NCBI GenBank assembly: GCA_002393905.1
Contig: DGSJ01000033.1
Coordinates: 1 to 24,504 of the forward strand
DNA from: Caryophanales bacterium UBA4365
GTDB taxonomy: Bacteria > Bacillota_I > Bacilli_A > RFN20 > CAG-826
Length of the DNA stretch: 24,504 nt
Reading direction: 5' to 3'
The notes below the pieces were generated by a model, which ran no database searches, was not told where the DNA came from, and saw only the letters and a list, made by a program, of their open reading frames with translations. Made by a program: the position numbers and the translations under genes. Positions 16,401 to 23,504 of the stretch are shown here, piece by piece; positions within the stretch are counted from its first letter, which is position 1, and every line of letters starts with the position of its first letter.

Positions 16401-17609
16401 CCTGGTCAAAACGAAGAAAAAGCCTTTGAAAAGGATATTGAAAGAGAATCTCTGAAATATAATGATGTTAAATATGTTGATGAGATTAAACTGGAACGTG
16501 ATTTAGGTAAAGTCCTACTTGCTGGAGCAACAGGATTCTTAGGCATTCATATCTTTAAAGAACTGCTCGATCAAAAACGTGAGATGATTATTCTTGTTCG
16601 AGGAAAAGACATTAATCCAGTTGAAAGAATGAAAGGATTACTGATGTATTACTTTGATTCTCCACTTGATGAAGAATTTGATAAATACGTCAAAGTTGTT
16701 AATGCTGACATTACTTCGAATAATCTTTTAGAAGAATTAAAAGGTTATCAGTTCGATACGATTATTAACGCCGCGGCGATTGTTAAACACTTTGCTAACG
16801 ACGATAGTATCGAACGTGTGAATGTTGGAGGTGTCGTTAATCTTATCGAAGTTGCGAAAGCTCATAAGGCAAGATTTGTTCACGTCTCCACTGTTTCCGT
16901 TGCTGGAGAAAACGTTGATCATAAGTTCCCATCTAACTACTTAATTAAGGAAAACCAACTCTACTTTGGACAAGACTTATCGAATAAATACGCTAATTCG
17001 AAGTTCAAAGCTGAAGAAGCTTTACTAGATGCCCACGAAAAAGATGGATTAGATGTGAAGATCATCCGTGTTGGTAACTTAATGAGCCGTCAAAGCGATG
17101 GTGAATTCCAGATTAATAGCGTTACGAATAACTTTATGCGTAGCCTTAAAGGCTATAATGCTTTAAAGAAGTTCCCAATCTCCGCTTTAGACCAATACAC
17201 CGACTTCTCACCAATTGATGAAACAGCGAAAACAATTCTCTTGTTAGCCCAGGTTCCTGAGAAGTTTACCGTCTTCCATAGCTTTAACTGTCACACTGTC
17301 CAAATGGGCGATGTTGTTGATGCGATGGATTTAGCTGGCTTACACATGGATAAAGTGAGCGATGAAGAATTCGCTAAAGCATTAAAAGAAGCGATGATGG
17401 ATCCAAAGAAGAGTGTGATTGTTTCCACACTACTTAACTACAACAGTAGTGATAACCTTTCTCACGAATGTATCCAAGGCGATCCATCATTCACTGTGAA
17501 AGCCTTGTATCGCTTAGGATATCGCTGGCCAATTACTGACTTTGATTACTTAATTAGAGCAATTAAATCACTTGATAGTCTAGACTTCTTTGATCGAACA
17601 GACATGTAG
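10401..17609 (+). CDS. Two-module NRPS, C-A-T-C-A-T-R (dipeptide aldehyde type)
   Basis: This 2402-residue synthetase has seven domains. C1 (about 10-430) has HHIIFDG at 140-146. A1 (about 455-905) has YTSGSTGKPKG at 579-589, YKTGD near 796 and catalytic Lys898. T1 has its phosphopantetheine Ser at 951 (GLTSL). C2 has HHIVFDG at 1123-1129. A2 has YTSGTTGTPKG from 1575. T2 has Ser1957 (GGTSL). The terminal thioester reductase has GATGFLG at 2042-2048, Thr2164 and Tyr2197-x3-Lys2201. Reductive release gives a peptide aldehyde (or alcohol); dipeptide aldehydes can cyclise to pyrazinones, as with S. aureus AusA and related gut clostridial enzymes. Specificity pockets read by hand are DAICIGAVS (A1) and DAMFSGGIF (A2), hydrophobic but with no sure assignment. 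In A2 the A10 motif reads NQKVNKR instead of NGKxDRK, with Lys1902 kept. An intact N-terminal C domain suggests acylation of the first residue. No phosphopantetheinyl transferase gene is in the window. Confidence 0.95.
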   Translation: MNESKKSTLINDAVPLNQAQLAIYLACQNQIEGCSYNNPVLLRFTLDTDEKKLCEAVTKAFQNHRGLFSSISVSKDGLPQMSYSELIAKLPICEVENVTEKDFSKIKEKLVQPFDLSKERLFRVKLFKTEKSLYLFFDIHHIIFDGYSLNILMSELVQFYEGKDVLEEKHDAFEASLDEAKKRSGKKYEDAKKWYLEKFADVEEVSLPQGDKKDNEVKFGDFEMSFDMSVKDIESFCEKNKCSEASFTTAAFGTLLSLYTMNRKAAFATIYSGRHGGKYENTVSMFVKTLPVLCQNDATLSVVDYVNNVQNLLLGSMLNDVYSFAELVSNSGYTSEVLFGYQGDLFEIDELKKLHVEREDLPFNATGEKLAAQLFSKNNKLVFNVQYQSNLYSEEWIKNFAKRYERILKAFLSTKDLQDISLVNKEEIEEIIKVSYGGDLSYDKTKTFIDLFLEQVKKQPNKKVVFDSTSSYTYSELDKASNKVAHYLISHKVKKGEFITLKVNRVKEFFAGFIGAQKAGAGYVPVDPAYPEDRIEYMIEDSQSKITLTEDTIRKIIAEEKNDSPINLCEVNSPAYMIYTSGSTGKPKGVVIAQHALVSFLAWNVLDFDINENSVVAEHPSFSFDASVIDLYTPLVVGACVHILNEEVRKDLDLAYQYIIDHKVTSACMSTQIGMSMINLHPDVPLKYLIVGGEKFLQVAKTKVKIYNAYGPTEFTVSSSYQLVDQSSDKDVPIGKAVKNTYSFICDYNGNLLPLGMVGEICLAGAQLSDGYFHREELNQERFIPCKFLKGNKMYKTGDLAKYNEEGTIDYCGRIDFQVKLRGFRIELGEIENVASNYPGVQQSIALVKNKLLVLYFVADKKIDENDLKAHMASSLTEYMVPNIYIQLDKMPLTPGGKIDRKALPDVENKSTDLVKPTNENEQKIYEILVKILGYEDFGITDDFGDIGLTSLSAMQFASLLSTSMKKTIRVNDLVKYPTIQKIAAFLGSKSEEATYKLQEFYPLTMNQKGILTEVLAHPDTTIYNLPFVIDLPKKTDLKKFESALKASIDAHPYLKARIIDKDNNFMVRRNDEEDVKVTHLTLESLKGGVEELVQPFDLLKEPLYRAYILESKNGNKFFFDAHHIVFDGESLDAFYSDLNKAYQGEKLEKETYTEYELALDEAKLRESETYTEAKKYYTDLLDGRDTDSCLVNDHSETGIGKQEFELTFRLNRSDVDKYISETKTTINSLWISSIGFALAKYLNRDDALFATVYNGRSDSRVLHDVGMFVHTFPVVVKPYKSKTALDYVRAVGQQIQQSMAHDLFSFMEIAHDFGVRSDILFVYEGKISQNLKLGDEEIKNAVLLPNNEAKAALLIAVNDVDEGFSIHIEYNGDKYQEWSLKSFISSVMKVFVSLIKNEDLASLSLLDKEDLKKIDEYNATEVEIVQDDIVTEFSNAAKKYPNNTAVIFKDEKYSYAEVDELSNQIAYYLSSKGIKKGDVVSILISRSAFMPITALGVLKTGAAYQPLDCSYPEDRLLFMIQDANAKYLIAEKELLSKIPGCKLPVLDVNEIKSLNEKKVSLEGPDKDSLFILLYTSGTTGTPKGVMLRHLNLVNFVAWYRRFYKLTPDSVVSAYAGFGFDACMMDMYPALTTGAAVCVVPDELRMNLDQLAAYFTKNNVTHSFMTTQVGRLFAAEGYKSTLKYLSVGGEKLTPLDPPKGYKLYNGYGPTECTIFSTTYLVDKMYHRIPIGRPLDNYKLYVVDKFGKQVPNGALGELWISGLGVGLGYLNLKEKTEQTFIKNPFSSKEGYERIYRTGDIVRRLEDGTIDFIGRNDGQVKIRGFRIELSEVEMAIRSFEGIKDVTVQAFDLEAGGKFLAAYFTSEKKIDIEALKKHIKENKPAYMVPASIMQIDAIPLNQNQKVNKRALPAPTFTEEGKEFVEPANEVEKAFATAYQEILGVEKVSATDSFFDIGGTSLTAAKVVIFALNHSYQITYQDIFAHPSPRDLAEFIQGNKSPAKPGQNEEKAFEKDIERESLKYNDVKYVDEIKLERDLGKVLLAGATGFLGIHIFKELLDQKREMIILVRGKDINPVERMKGLLMYYFDSPLDEEFDKYVKVVNADITSNNLLEELKGYQFDTIINAAAIVKHFANDDSIERVNVGGVVNLIEVAKAHKARFVHVSTVSVAGENVDHKFPSNYLIKENQLYFGQDLSNKYANSKFKAEEALLDAHEKDGLDVKIIRVGNLMSRQSDGEFQINSVTNNFMRSLKGYNALKKFPISALDQYTDFSPIDETAKTILLLAQVPEKFTVFHSFNCHTVQMGDVVDAMDLAGLHMDKVSDEEFAKALKEAMMDPKKSVIVSTLLNYNSSDNLSHECIQGDPSFTVKALYRLGYRWPITDFDYLIRAIKSLDSLDFFDRTDM

Positions 17610-17663
17610 AAGTGAAAAGAAACTAACTAAAGAATCATTTATATGTTAAAATATATAAATGTA

Positions 17664-17736
17664 AAAGGAGAATTTAATCATGAAAAAACATCGGCAAAGT
17701 CGATGTTTTTTGTTATCTATTCCACCACAACCGTGA
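17664..17736 (+). other. Orphan ribosome-binding site and start codon running into a terminator
   Basis: A strong AAAGGAG (17664-17670) and an ATG (17680) open an 18-codon frame ending in TGA at 17734-17736. The second codon onward forms the terminator hairpin. An extended -10-like TGTTAAAAT lies upstream (17644-17652). The RBS-to-ATG stretch closely resembles that of the STAS gene (AAAGGAGACTTAATCATG). It could be the relic of a deleted gene start or chance. I do not claim a functional peptide. Confidence 0.35.
17683..17711. terminator. Bidirectional terminator between NRPS and SpoIIE genes
   Basis: AAAAAACATCG (17683-17693) pairs perfectly with CGATGTTTTTT (17701-17711) around a seven-base loop. 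The flanking T and A runs let it stop both the rightward NRPS transcript and the leftward phosphatase transcript, which ends at 17717. Confidence 0.85.
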
Positions 17737-19861
17737 TTGTTGGGTGACCATTTTTATATTCGTAAGAATAAGATTTGGCTAAGTCTTTGACGATTGTTAA
17801 ACCAAATCCACCTGGTTCAATTTCGTGATCAAACTTATCTACAAATTTCTCTTTGTGGTTCTTAAATGGGTTAAAGTCACTTCCGTTATTAGATAAGACA
17901 AGTTGTAATCCTTCTTTTATTAAAGAGAATTCAACGTTAATTTCTAAACCATCTTTCTTTTCATAAGAGATGTAGTTATTTAAGATTTCATCTAAGATGA
18001 CTCCAACCGATGCTTTTGTTTTCTCACTTAAGAAAGAGAACTTTTCATTAAACTGATCAACCGCATCAGTGATGATGTGGTAGTCATTATTTTTATAGTT
18101 AAGTTTCAGTTCGTTTGAACAAGACTTCACTAATAGCATTGTGACATCATCAAATTGGTCTTTACTACAAGTAAACGCATCGAATGATGTGTTAATACGG
18201 TTAATAACTTCATCGAGCGGAAGTGCACTTGAATCAATAAGAGCTTCTTCAATACGAGCATAACCAAATTCTTCGTTGTTCTTATTAATTGATTCATTTA
18301 ATCCGTCGGTGAACATTAAGAGGTAATCGCCTTCTTTAAATTCATGGGATTCTTCAACGAAGACATGGTTTTCTTCAACACCTAAAACAACATTAGAGAC
18401 TCCATCTAACTTAATAACTTTGTTATTCGAGACAAGATAAGGTTTTTCATGTCCGGCGTTAACATAGTTAATCTTGTTCTTCTTAAAGTCGATGACACCA
18501 ATAAAGGAAGTAATGAATAAGAGTTCGTTATTGTTTTTCGCAAGAATCTTATTCACTGATGAGATGGCATCAACAAGACTCTTATATGATTGAACAGCAG
18601 ACTTAATCAGTTCCTTACCTTTCATCATAAAGAGTGAGGCTGGAATACCTTTGCCAGAAACATCCGCGACGATTAAAGCAAGACGATGGTCATCGAGATA
18701 GAAGTAGTCATAGAAGTCTCCACCGACTTCTTTAGCTGGTTTAATGTAGGCGCGGATTGATGTTTGAGAATCATCAAAGGTGCGGTTAGGTAATGAATCA
18801 AGTTGAATTTTACTTGCCACATTAAGTTCTGCGTTGGTGCGTTCTTTCTCTTTTGCTTCTTTGTGAATAATATCAACATAATTGATAATGGCTCTTTCCA
18901 TTTCATTAAAGGAATCGGCCAGATCTCTCATTTCGTCGTGGGATTTCACCTCAATATCCACGACATCTTTCATCTTCTTATTTACTAAACGTTCTCTAAT
19001 ATCACTGGAGGCTTTAGAAAGTTTATTGATGTTACGAACAAAAAGAAGATAGGAGAACAATGTATAAATCGCGATTAAGACTAAGGAAGATAAACCAATA
19101 ATCAGCAGTTCATTTTTTAAAATATTCAGCGTTTCCTGATGAACTTTTTCTAAACTATATTGAATGGAAACATAAGCAATCAGCTCTGGATTAGTTTCAT
19201 CAGTCGTATAAACGGCGGTATAACGTGTTTGGTATCCATCTAAAACAAGAATTGGGTGTTTTTCGCTTGTTGAGATATCACCTTCGTTAAGTTGGTAATA
19301 TGTTCCTGGAATATGGAAATAGTCGTTTTCTTTACGTTCACTATCATCCATTCTTGAATCAGCAAGGAAAACCATGCGGTTATTTTCATCGATATAGTAA
19401 GCAAACACGGAGATCGTGTCTGAAGACATCTGGAAATTATTTAGTAAATTAGTGATTGTGTAATACGCCGCTTTTAAGTCAGCTTCTGGTTTAGTTAAGA
19501 AACCGAAATGCGGGTCATGCGGATATAACCATGGATATAGTTCAGCGTAATATTTGGCGTATTCAGTGAATGATTCGTTTTCACCTTGCTGACGTTTCTC
19601 TGGATCTTCATCATAAATCTTCTTAATGTATTGTTTCGAAAAATCGAAAGCGTCAACATATGTGTCGGTGTAAGAACTATCTTGATTAGTAAAGACTTCA
19701 TCCACCGCATCAAGGGTGTTGTTAATGTTCTCTAAATAGTTCTTTTCAACTTGTTTTTTCTGGTTGAAATGGGAAACGACGAGAGCTGTACCCGAAGTTA
19801 AAATAGACACGACAATGCCTAAGAGAATAACCTTTAATAGAATTGGGATGCGTCGTTTCAT
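17717..19861 (-). CDS. Membrane SpoIIE/RsbU-type phosphatase with HAMP and C-terminal HATPase domain
   Basis: This 714-residue sensor has membrane helices at about 7-31 and 250-275 that enclose a roughly 220-residue extracellular sensor. A HAMP linker (about 275-330) and a short coiled stretch lead to a PP2C-like SpoIIE domain (about 345-580). That domain shows VGGDFYD (Asp382), VADVSGKG (Asp400), MFTDGLNES and FDDVTMLL, the metal-binding set. Residues 585-714 form an RsbW/SpoIIAB-like ATPase domain with DEILNN (Glu625, Asn629) and PGGFGLTIV. Family knowledge: the phosphatase dephosphorylates a STAS antagonist, and the ATPase domain type phosphorylates it. Having both in one chain, eleven bases after a STAS gene, makes a compact switch. 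No sigma factor is nearby, so the output is unknown. There is no Shine-Dalgarno sequence, so it is likely coupled to the STAS gene. Confidence 0.92.
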   Translation of the reverse strand: MKRRIPILLKVILLGIVVSILTSGTALVVSHFNQKKQVEKNYLENINNTLDAVDEVFTNQDSSYTDTYVDAFDFSKQYIKKIYDEDPEKRQQGENESFTEYAKYYAELYPWLYPHDPHFGFLTKPEADLKAAYYTITNLLNNFQMSSDTISVFAYYIDENNRMVFLADSRMDDSERKENDYFHIPGTYYQLNEGDISTSEKHPILVLDGYQTRYTAVYTTDETNPELIAYVSIQYSLEKVHQETLNILKNELLIIGLSSLVLIAIYTLFSYLLFVRNINKLSKASSDIRERLVNKKMKDVVDIEVKSHDEMRDLADSFNEMERAIINYVDIIHKEAKEKERTNAELNVASKIQLDSLPNRTFDDSQTSIRAYIKPAKEVGGDFYDYFYLDDHRLALIVADVSGKGIPASLFMMKGKELIKSAVQSYKSLVDAISSVNKILAKNNNELLFITSFIGVIDFKKNKINYVNAGHEKPYLVSNNKVIKLDGVSNVVLGVEENHVFVEESHEFKEGDYLLMFTDGLNESINKNNEEFGYARIEEALIDSSALPLDEVINRINTSFDAFTCSKDQFDDVTMLLVKSCSNELKLNYKNNDYHIITDAVDQFNEKFSFLSEKTKASVGVILDEILNNYISYEKKDGLEINVEFSLIKEGLQLVLSNNGSDFNPFKNHKEKFVDKFDHEIEPGGFGLTIVKDLAKSYSYEYKNGHPTITVVVE

Positions 19862-19872
19862 AAAAGAAAGAA

Positions 19873-20169
19873 TTATTTAACAGTTAAAATGTTATTAAAT
19901 CCAGTCACCTTAAAGACTTCTTGGCAGACTGGGTTTAAATGATGGATTTCTAGTTCCTTATTTGAGGAAGCTAAAGATTTCTTTAAAGCAAGAAGAGCAC
20001 GTAAGCCAGCTGAAGAAATGTATTCGAGATCTTTTGCTTCAATAACAACGACTCCTTCTTTAATTTCTTCTTTTTCAACCGCACTTGTAAACTCTTGAGA
20101 AGTGACTGTGTCGAGTCGACCTTTAATAGTAATGACGAGTTCTGCGCCATGATTGATACTAATTTCCAT
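19873..20169 (-). CDS. STAS-domain anti-sigma-factor antagonist (SpoIIAA/RsbV-like)
   Basis: The ATG at 20169 is chosen because AAGGAG (20183-20178) sits nine bases upstream and the STAS fold begins immediately (MEISINHGAELVITIKGRLD). A longer frame from 20241 would add an unlikely tail. The 98-residue protein has the normal length. The phosphorylatable serine is in LEYISSAGLRALL, most likely Ser53, in the position of Ser56 of RsbV; the preceding Asp of RsbV is Ser here, a common variant. Such proteins, when dephosphorylated, sequester a kinase or anti-sigma partner. The gene is first in a two-gene operon with the SpoIIE-type phosphatase, its presumed enzyme partner. Confidence 0.92.
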   Translation of the reverse strand: MEISINHGAELVITIKGRLDTVTSQEFTSAVEKEEIKEGVVVIEAKDLEYISSAGLRALLALKKSLASSNKELEIHHLNPVCQEVFKVTGFNNILTVK

Positions 20170-20221
20170 GATTAAGTCTCCTTTATGGATGTTGTTATTT
20201 AAATAATAAGACATCTTGACT

Positions 20222-20238
20222 AACTTTAAAATAAAGTT
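20222..20238. repeat. AT-rich hairpin upstream of the STAS gene
   Basis: AACTTTA (20222-20228) and TAAAGTT (20232-20238) are perfect inverted arms around three bases. It could be a weak terminator for the lipoprotein gene or an operator for the STAS operon. A possible -10 TATTAT follows on the minus strand. Confidence 0.35.
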
Positions 20239-20280
20239 CATCAGGATGCTTATTTATTTTTATATTTTTAGTCTGGTTTT

Positions 20281-20409
20281 TTAGTTAGATGGAACCGGAC
20301 AGAAACTAACATAGTTTGTCCAGGCGACCATGTTAGCGATGTAGTGATCCCAGTTCCAAGAGATGTTTGCTCCACTACCAAAGAAAGCGAATTGTGAATT
20401 GCTTTTATA
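20281..20409 (-). other. In-frame 42-codon extension beyond the lipoprotein stop codon
   Basis: Directly after the TAA at 20412-20410 the same frame stays open for 42 codons to a second TAA (20283-20281). The predicted peptide includes NSQFAFFGSGANISWNWDH and ends in NYVSFCPVPSN. It is rich in Trp, aromatic and small residues, like a folded beta-strand tail and unlike translated spacer DNA. The first stop is therefore probably a nonsense change, an assembly error or a read-through site. A small alternative frame across the region shows nothing recognisable. Confidence 0.6.
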
Positions 20410-23400
20410 TTACCCATAAGCATCTCTTTGTTTAATTGATGCGAAGCAGGCAACATTTGTATATGTTTTATCGGTTTCGAATTCAATCCACTCTCCTTTG
20501 ATGCCTTCACAATATTCAGCACCAGCTTTGTGTACATAACTTTCAAGATCCTCATCATCAAGCCAGATGTTAGGTTCAGCACCAATATATTTAATACTAA
20601 CTCGATAAATTGTATCGATTGGAAGGGTTAAATCATAAACATCATCACCACTAACAGTACCATCAATCTTGGTTAATACGCCCAAAGTTGTATCGTATAG
20701 TTCTTCTGGGATGAGACCAATCTTAAATAAATAGCCTTTGAAACTATAGTTCGTGTTTTTAATGATGTTATAAACGAAGACTTTCAGTTTCATGACTTCG
20801 AGATGTTCTTTAGAAATGCTAGCAAATTCAGTTAACTTTTCGGCATTATAGTTTTGTAAATCGTCAACAATAATTTTCTTAACGTATTCATGTTCCTTCC
20901 AGTCTGGTCCATAGCCAAAGTGGTAGGCATAGGAGTGGGTTCCGGCATAAACATAACAATCAGAAGCGAAGCAATAGACACTACCATCTTCTTGATTGCT
21001 CTTATAGAAGCGGCCGCTTGTTAACTCGTTTTTCACCTCAGCGAATAATGCCTCATAAACACTGATGTCAATATCGCCAGGATTGATGATTCTGACAAAG
21101 TCAAAAATCTTTTTCGCAGCATAGAACGTAGTCGTTAATCTGATCGCGACAAGGTTCATGTCCGGTTCAATTTCAAAGCCAAAGTTATAGATTGTTCTAA
21201 GCATTAAATAGAAGCACTCTAATGGCGAAATAGAAATGGAAGAAACAATGTCTTCAGCAGTTAAGGCATAGCAGAAGTTTTTAAATGTATTCACAAACTT
21301 ATCAATTGTTTGTTGATCTTTGAAATAAGATTTCATCGCGTTAAAGGTTAATGTTTTTAAGATTTCAGCGATTTCCTCATCACTATAGACGTGATAACTA
21401 ACCAAATCCGCGATGAAGTCGTTTTCAATTTCTCGATAGGAGTGTCCATCATGGTGACGGATACCAGCTAAAGTATGTTCGAGTTCTGGGAAAACAAACT
21501 TTTTCGTTTTAGATTTATCAATAATTTCACCATCAACAGAATAAATTCCGTTATCTGCTGGAAACACCACTTTTCCTGCTTGATTATAGTAAATTGTGAT
21601 CGATGCTTCTTTGTGCATCTCGGGGTGAGAATCCATGGCGAAATTATAGTAATAAAGGTAATACGCTGTCGTGTAGTTACTAATTTCACTAATCATTGGA
21701 GCAAAGTAATCTGATTTAAAGCTACTCCAAATAGAGTGGGCTTGTAAGAATGTTTGTAAGTACGCTGACTTACCAAGTTCTTCAAGTTGTTTCTTGAGTT
21801 CTTCGATTTGTTCACCAAGTTGTTGGATTTTGTTTTCAATTTCTTGGAGCTTATCCATGACTCCTTGAAGTCTTTCAAGCATTAATAAAGCTGGATTTCT
21901 TAAAGCATCGATTCCGAAAACTTTGCCAACAGCATCGCCAGCCATGGCGTAATCTCCAGAGTAGACACCATAAGCAAATTTACCAATTGATGTTCCGATA
22001 GTAATGAGGTCATCAATGAAGGTGTCTTCATCTTTAGTTGTGAAATCTTGGATGTATGTTTTAACTCCACCATAGTTTGAAGCTAAATCTTGGTCGATGG
22101 TTCCAGTTGTTGAAGTATCATAACCAATTTCAACTTTAGCTAAAGAATGGTCAACACTAACGACATCATTATTAAGCAACTTAATAACAGGATTGATTTC
22201 ATCTTCATTAATCATGATTTTATCTAAAGATACTGAAACATCTCCAAGTGGAGCATCGCTAACGATTTCTAGTTTTCCATGGAACTCAAAGTCGTTTGTG
22301 AAATTAATTGTACGAACAGTGACTGTAGCTTCAGGAATACTAAAGAAGAGGTTTTTGTTTACCGGATCTTCTAGTAGACGAACAATGTTTGTTTTTAAAG
22401 CGTTAGAGAAACGACCACCGTTGATGTGGATTTTATAGTTTCCTAAATAGGAGTTCTCCTTCATTGGAGTTAAAAGAAGTTCTGATTTAACTTCTGGAGA
22501 GTTGATGTCAAAACCGAATTCATATGGCTTTCCATCTTCAAAGACTTGTTCACTAACATGGAGTTTGAGATTGTTTTTGACATAGTCAAATGCTTCGTCA
22601 TTAAAGTCTCCAACATAGTCAACTTTCATATCAACACCAGCAAAATCTTCGTGAACTTTAAGAATTTCTAAAGCGAATTTTTCATCTTCAGTAATGGTGA
22701 AATATTTTGATTCTGGTTGTTCTGCATCTTGCAATTTTTCGAGATATTGCTCCGCTGTTAATTGATTTGGATTAGCAATCTTTTGGTTTTCGCTTTTTAC
22801 AGTGAAATAAATGAGTGAATCTTTGATGTTTAATAGTTGTTTGGATTTATCCATCATGACCACTGGAACAACTTTTTCATTCACTTCAATTGGAATAGTG
22901 ATGTAAATACCTTTATCGTTTGTGCTTCGGGCTAGAATAACATAGCCTGTTCCAAGTTCTACTTTTCCTTTAGTTTCAAAAGAAATAATTCCGTTTTGAT
23001 TAATAATGCGTTCAACAGTTAAATCTTCGAACGCGCCAGAGAAACGGACTTGTTCTTTTGAAATAGAAACATTCATACCAACTCCATCGCTTTTGATGAC
23101 GATTGTCACATCTTCATCTCCTTCAATAAAGTGGTTGTCGGTTGTAAATGGGGTATTTTGTGGTTGATATTTATCATTATAATCATTAAAGACATCAGAC
23201 CATGTAAATTTAGCGTATAAAGAAATATCAGAATTTACTGGTGTTGAGAAATCATACTTTGTATTTAAAGTTTGATCAGTGCACCAATATTGAAATTCAC
23301 GATCTAATTTGGTTGGTTTTTCTGGCTCAACAGCACAATCACCAATCTTTACATCTTGGGTTGTATATAAAACATTTTCACTATAAAAACTAACCTTTGA

Positions 23401-23475
23401 TGTTTTTGCTGAACATCCACTTAAGAAAGTGATACTCAGCAAGATTGGCATAATTTTGTTTGTTAATTTGGCCAT
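20410..23475 (-). CDS. Large lipoprotein with InlB-type repeat and central coiled coil
   Basis: The start is the ATG at 23475, eight bases after GGAGGAG; an in-frame TTG at 23490 precedes that site and is rejected. The 1021-residue protein has a lipoprotein signal with lipobox LSGC (Cys21). Residues about 30-95 match a Listeria-Bacteroides (InlB B) repeat, with FQYWCTD, YDFSTPVNSDISLYAKF and similar spacing. Beta-rich, Ig-like stretches follow to about 480. A Gly/Ala-rich amphipathic segment (about 490-530, GTSIGKFAYG, AMAGDAVGKVFG) leads into a strong heptad coiled coil (about 537-572), then a long region of unknown fold. The helix-plus-coil layout recalls alpha-helical pore-forming toxins, but this is only a resemblance. 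It is exported, lipid-anchored and of unknown function. The C-terminus is probably interrupted (see the following extension). Confidence 0.82.
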   Translation of the reverse strand: MAKLTNKIMPILLSITFLSGCSAKTSKVSFYSENVLYTTQDVKIGDCAVEPEKPTKLDREFQYWCTDQTLNTKYDFSTPVNSDISLYAKFTWSDVFNDYNDKYQPQNTPFTTDNHFIEGDEDVTIVIKSDGVGMNVSISKEQVRFSGAFEDLTVERIINQNGIISFETKGKVELGTGYVILARSTNDKGIYITIPIEVNEKVVPVVMMDKSKQLLNIKDSLIYFTVKSENQKIANPNQLTAEQYLEKLQDAEQPESKYFTITEDEKFALEILKVHEDFAGVDMKVDYVGDFNDEAFDYVKNNLKLHVSEQVFEDGKPYEFGFDINSPEVKSELLLTPMKENSYLGNYKIHINGGRFSNALKTNIVRLLEDPVNKNLFFSIPEATVTVRTINFTNDFEFHGKLEIVSDAPLGDVSVSLDKIMINEDEINPVIKLLNNDVVSVDHSLAKVEIGYDTSTTGTIDQDLASNYGGVKTYIQDFTTKDEDTFIDDLITIGTSIGKFAYGVYSGDYAMAGDAVGKVFGIDALRNPALLMLERLQGVMDKLQEIENKIQQLGEQIEELKKQLEELGKSAYLQTFLQAHSIWSSFKSDYFAPMISEISNYTTAYYLYYYNFAMDSHPEMHKEASITIYYNQAGKVVFPADNGIYSVDGEIIDKSKTKKFVFPELEHTLAGIRHHDGHSYREIENDFIADLVSYHVYSDEEIAEILKTLTFNAMKSYFKDQQTIDKFVNTFKNFCYALTAEDIVSSISISPLECFYLMLRTIYNFGFEIEPDMNLVAIRLTTTFYAAKKIFDFVRIINPGDIDISVYEALFAEVKNELTSGRFYKSNQEDGSVYCFASDCYVYAGTHSYAYHFGYGPDWKEHEYVKKIIVDDLQNYNAEKLTEFASISKEHLEVMKLKVFVYNIIKNTNYSFKGYLFKIGLIPEELYDTTLGVLTKIDGTVSGDDVYDLTLPIDTIYRVSIKYIGAEPNIWLDDEDLESYVHKAGAEYCEGIKGEWIEFETDKTYTNVACFASIKQRDAYG

Positions 23476-23504
23476 TGTTTTCTCCTCCAATCTATTTCAT
23501 TTTC

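Noticed and set aside
10401..17609. Polyketide or fatty-acid components within the synthetase
   Set aside because: No ketosynthase or acyltransferase motifs are seen. All seven domains are peptide-synthetase or reductase type.
20410..20412. Stop codon recoding (selenocysteine or pyrrolysine) at the lipoprotein stop
   Set aside because: The codon is TAA, which is not used for either amino acid. Nonsense mutation, sequence error or simple read-through remain.
20268..20585. 105-codon frame on the minus strand across the end of the large lipoprotein gene
   Set aside because: It is out of frame with the lipoprotein and has low-complexity content. The plausible coding signal in this region is instead the in-frame extension of the lipoprotein itself.
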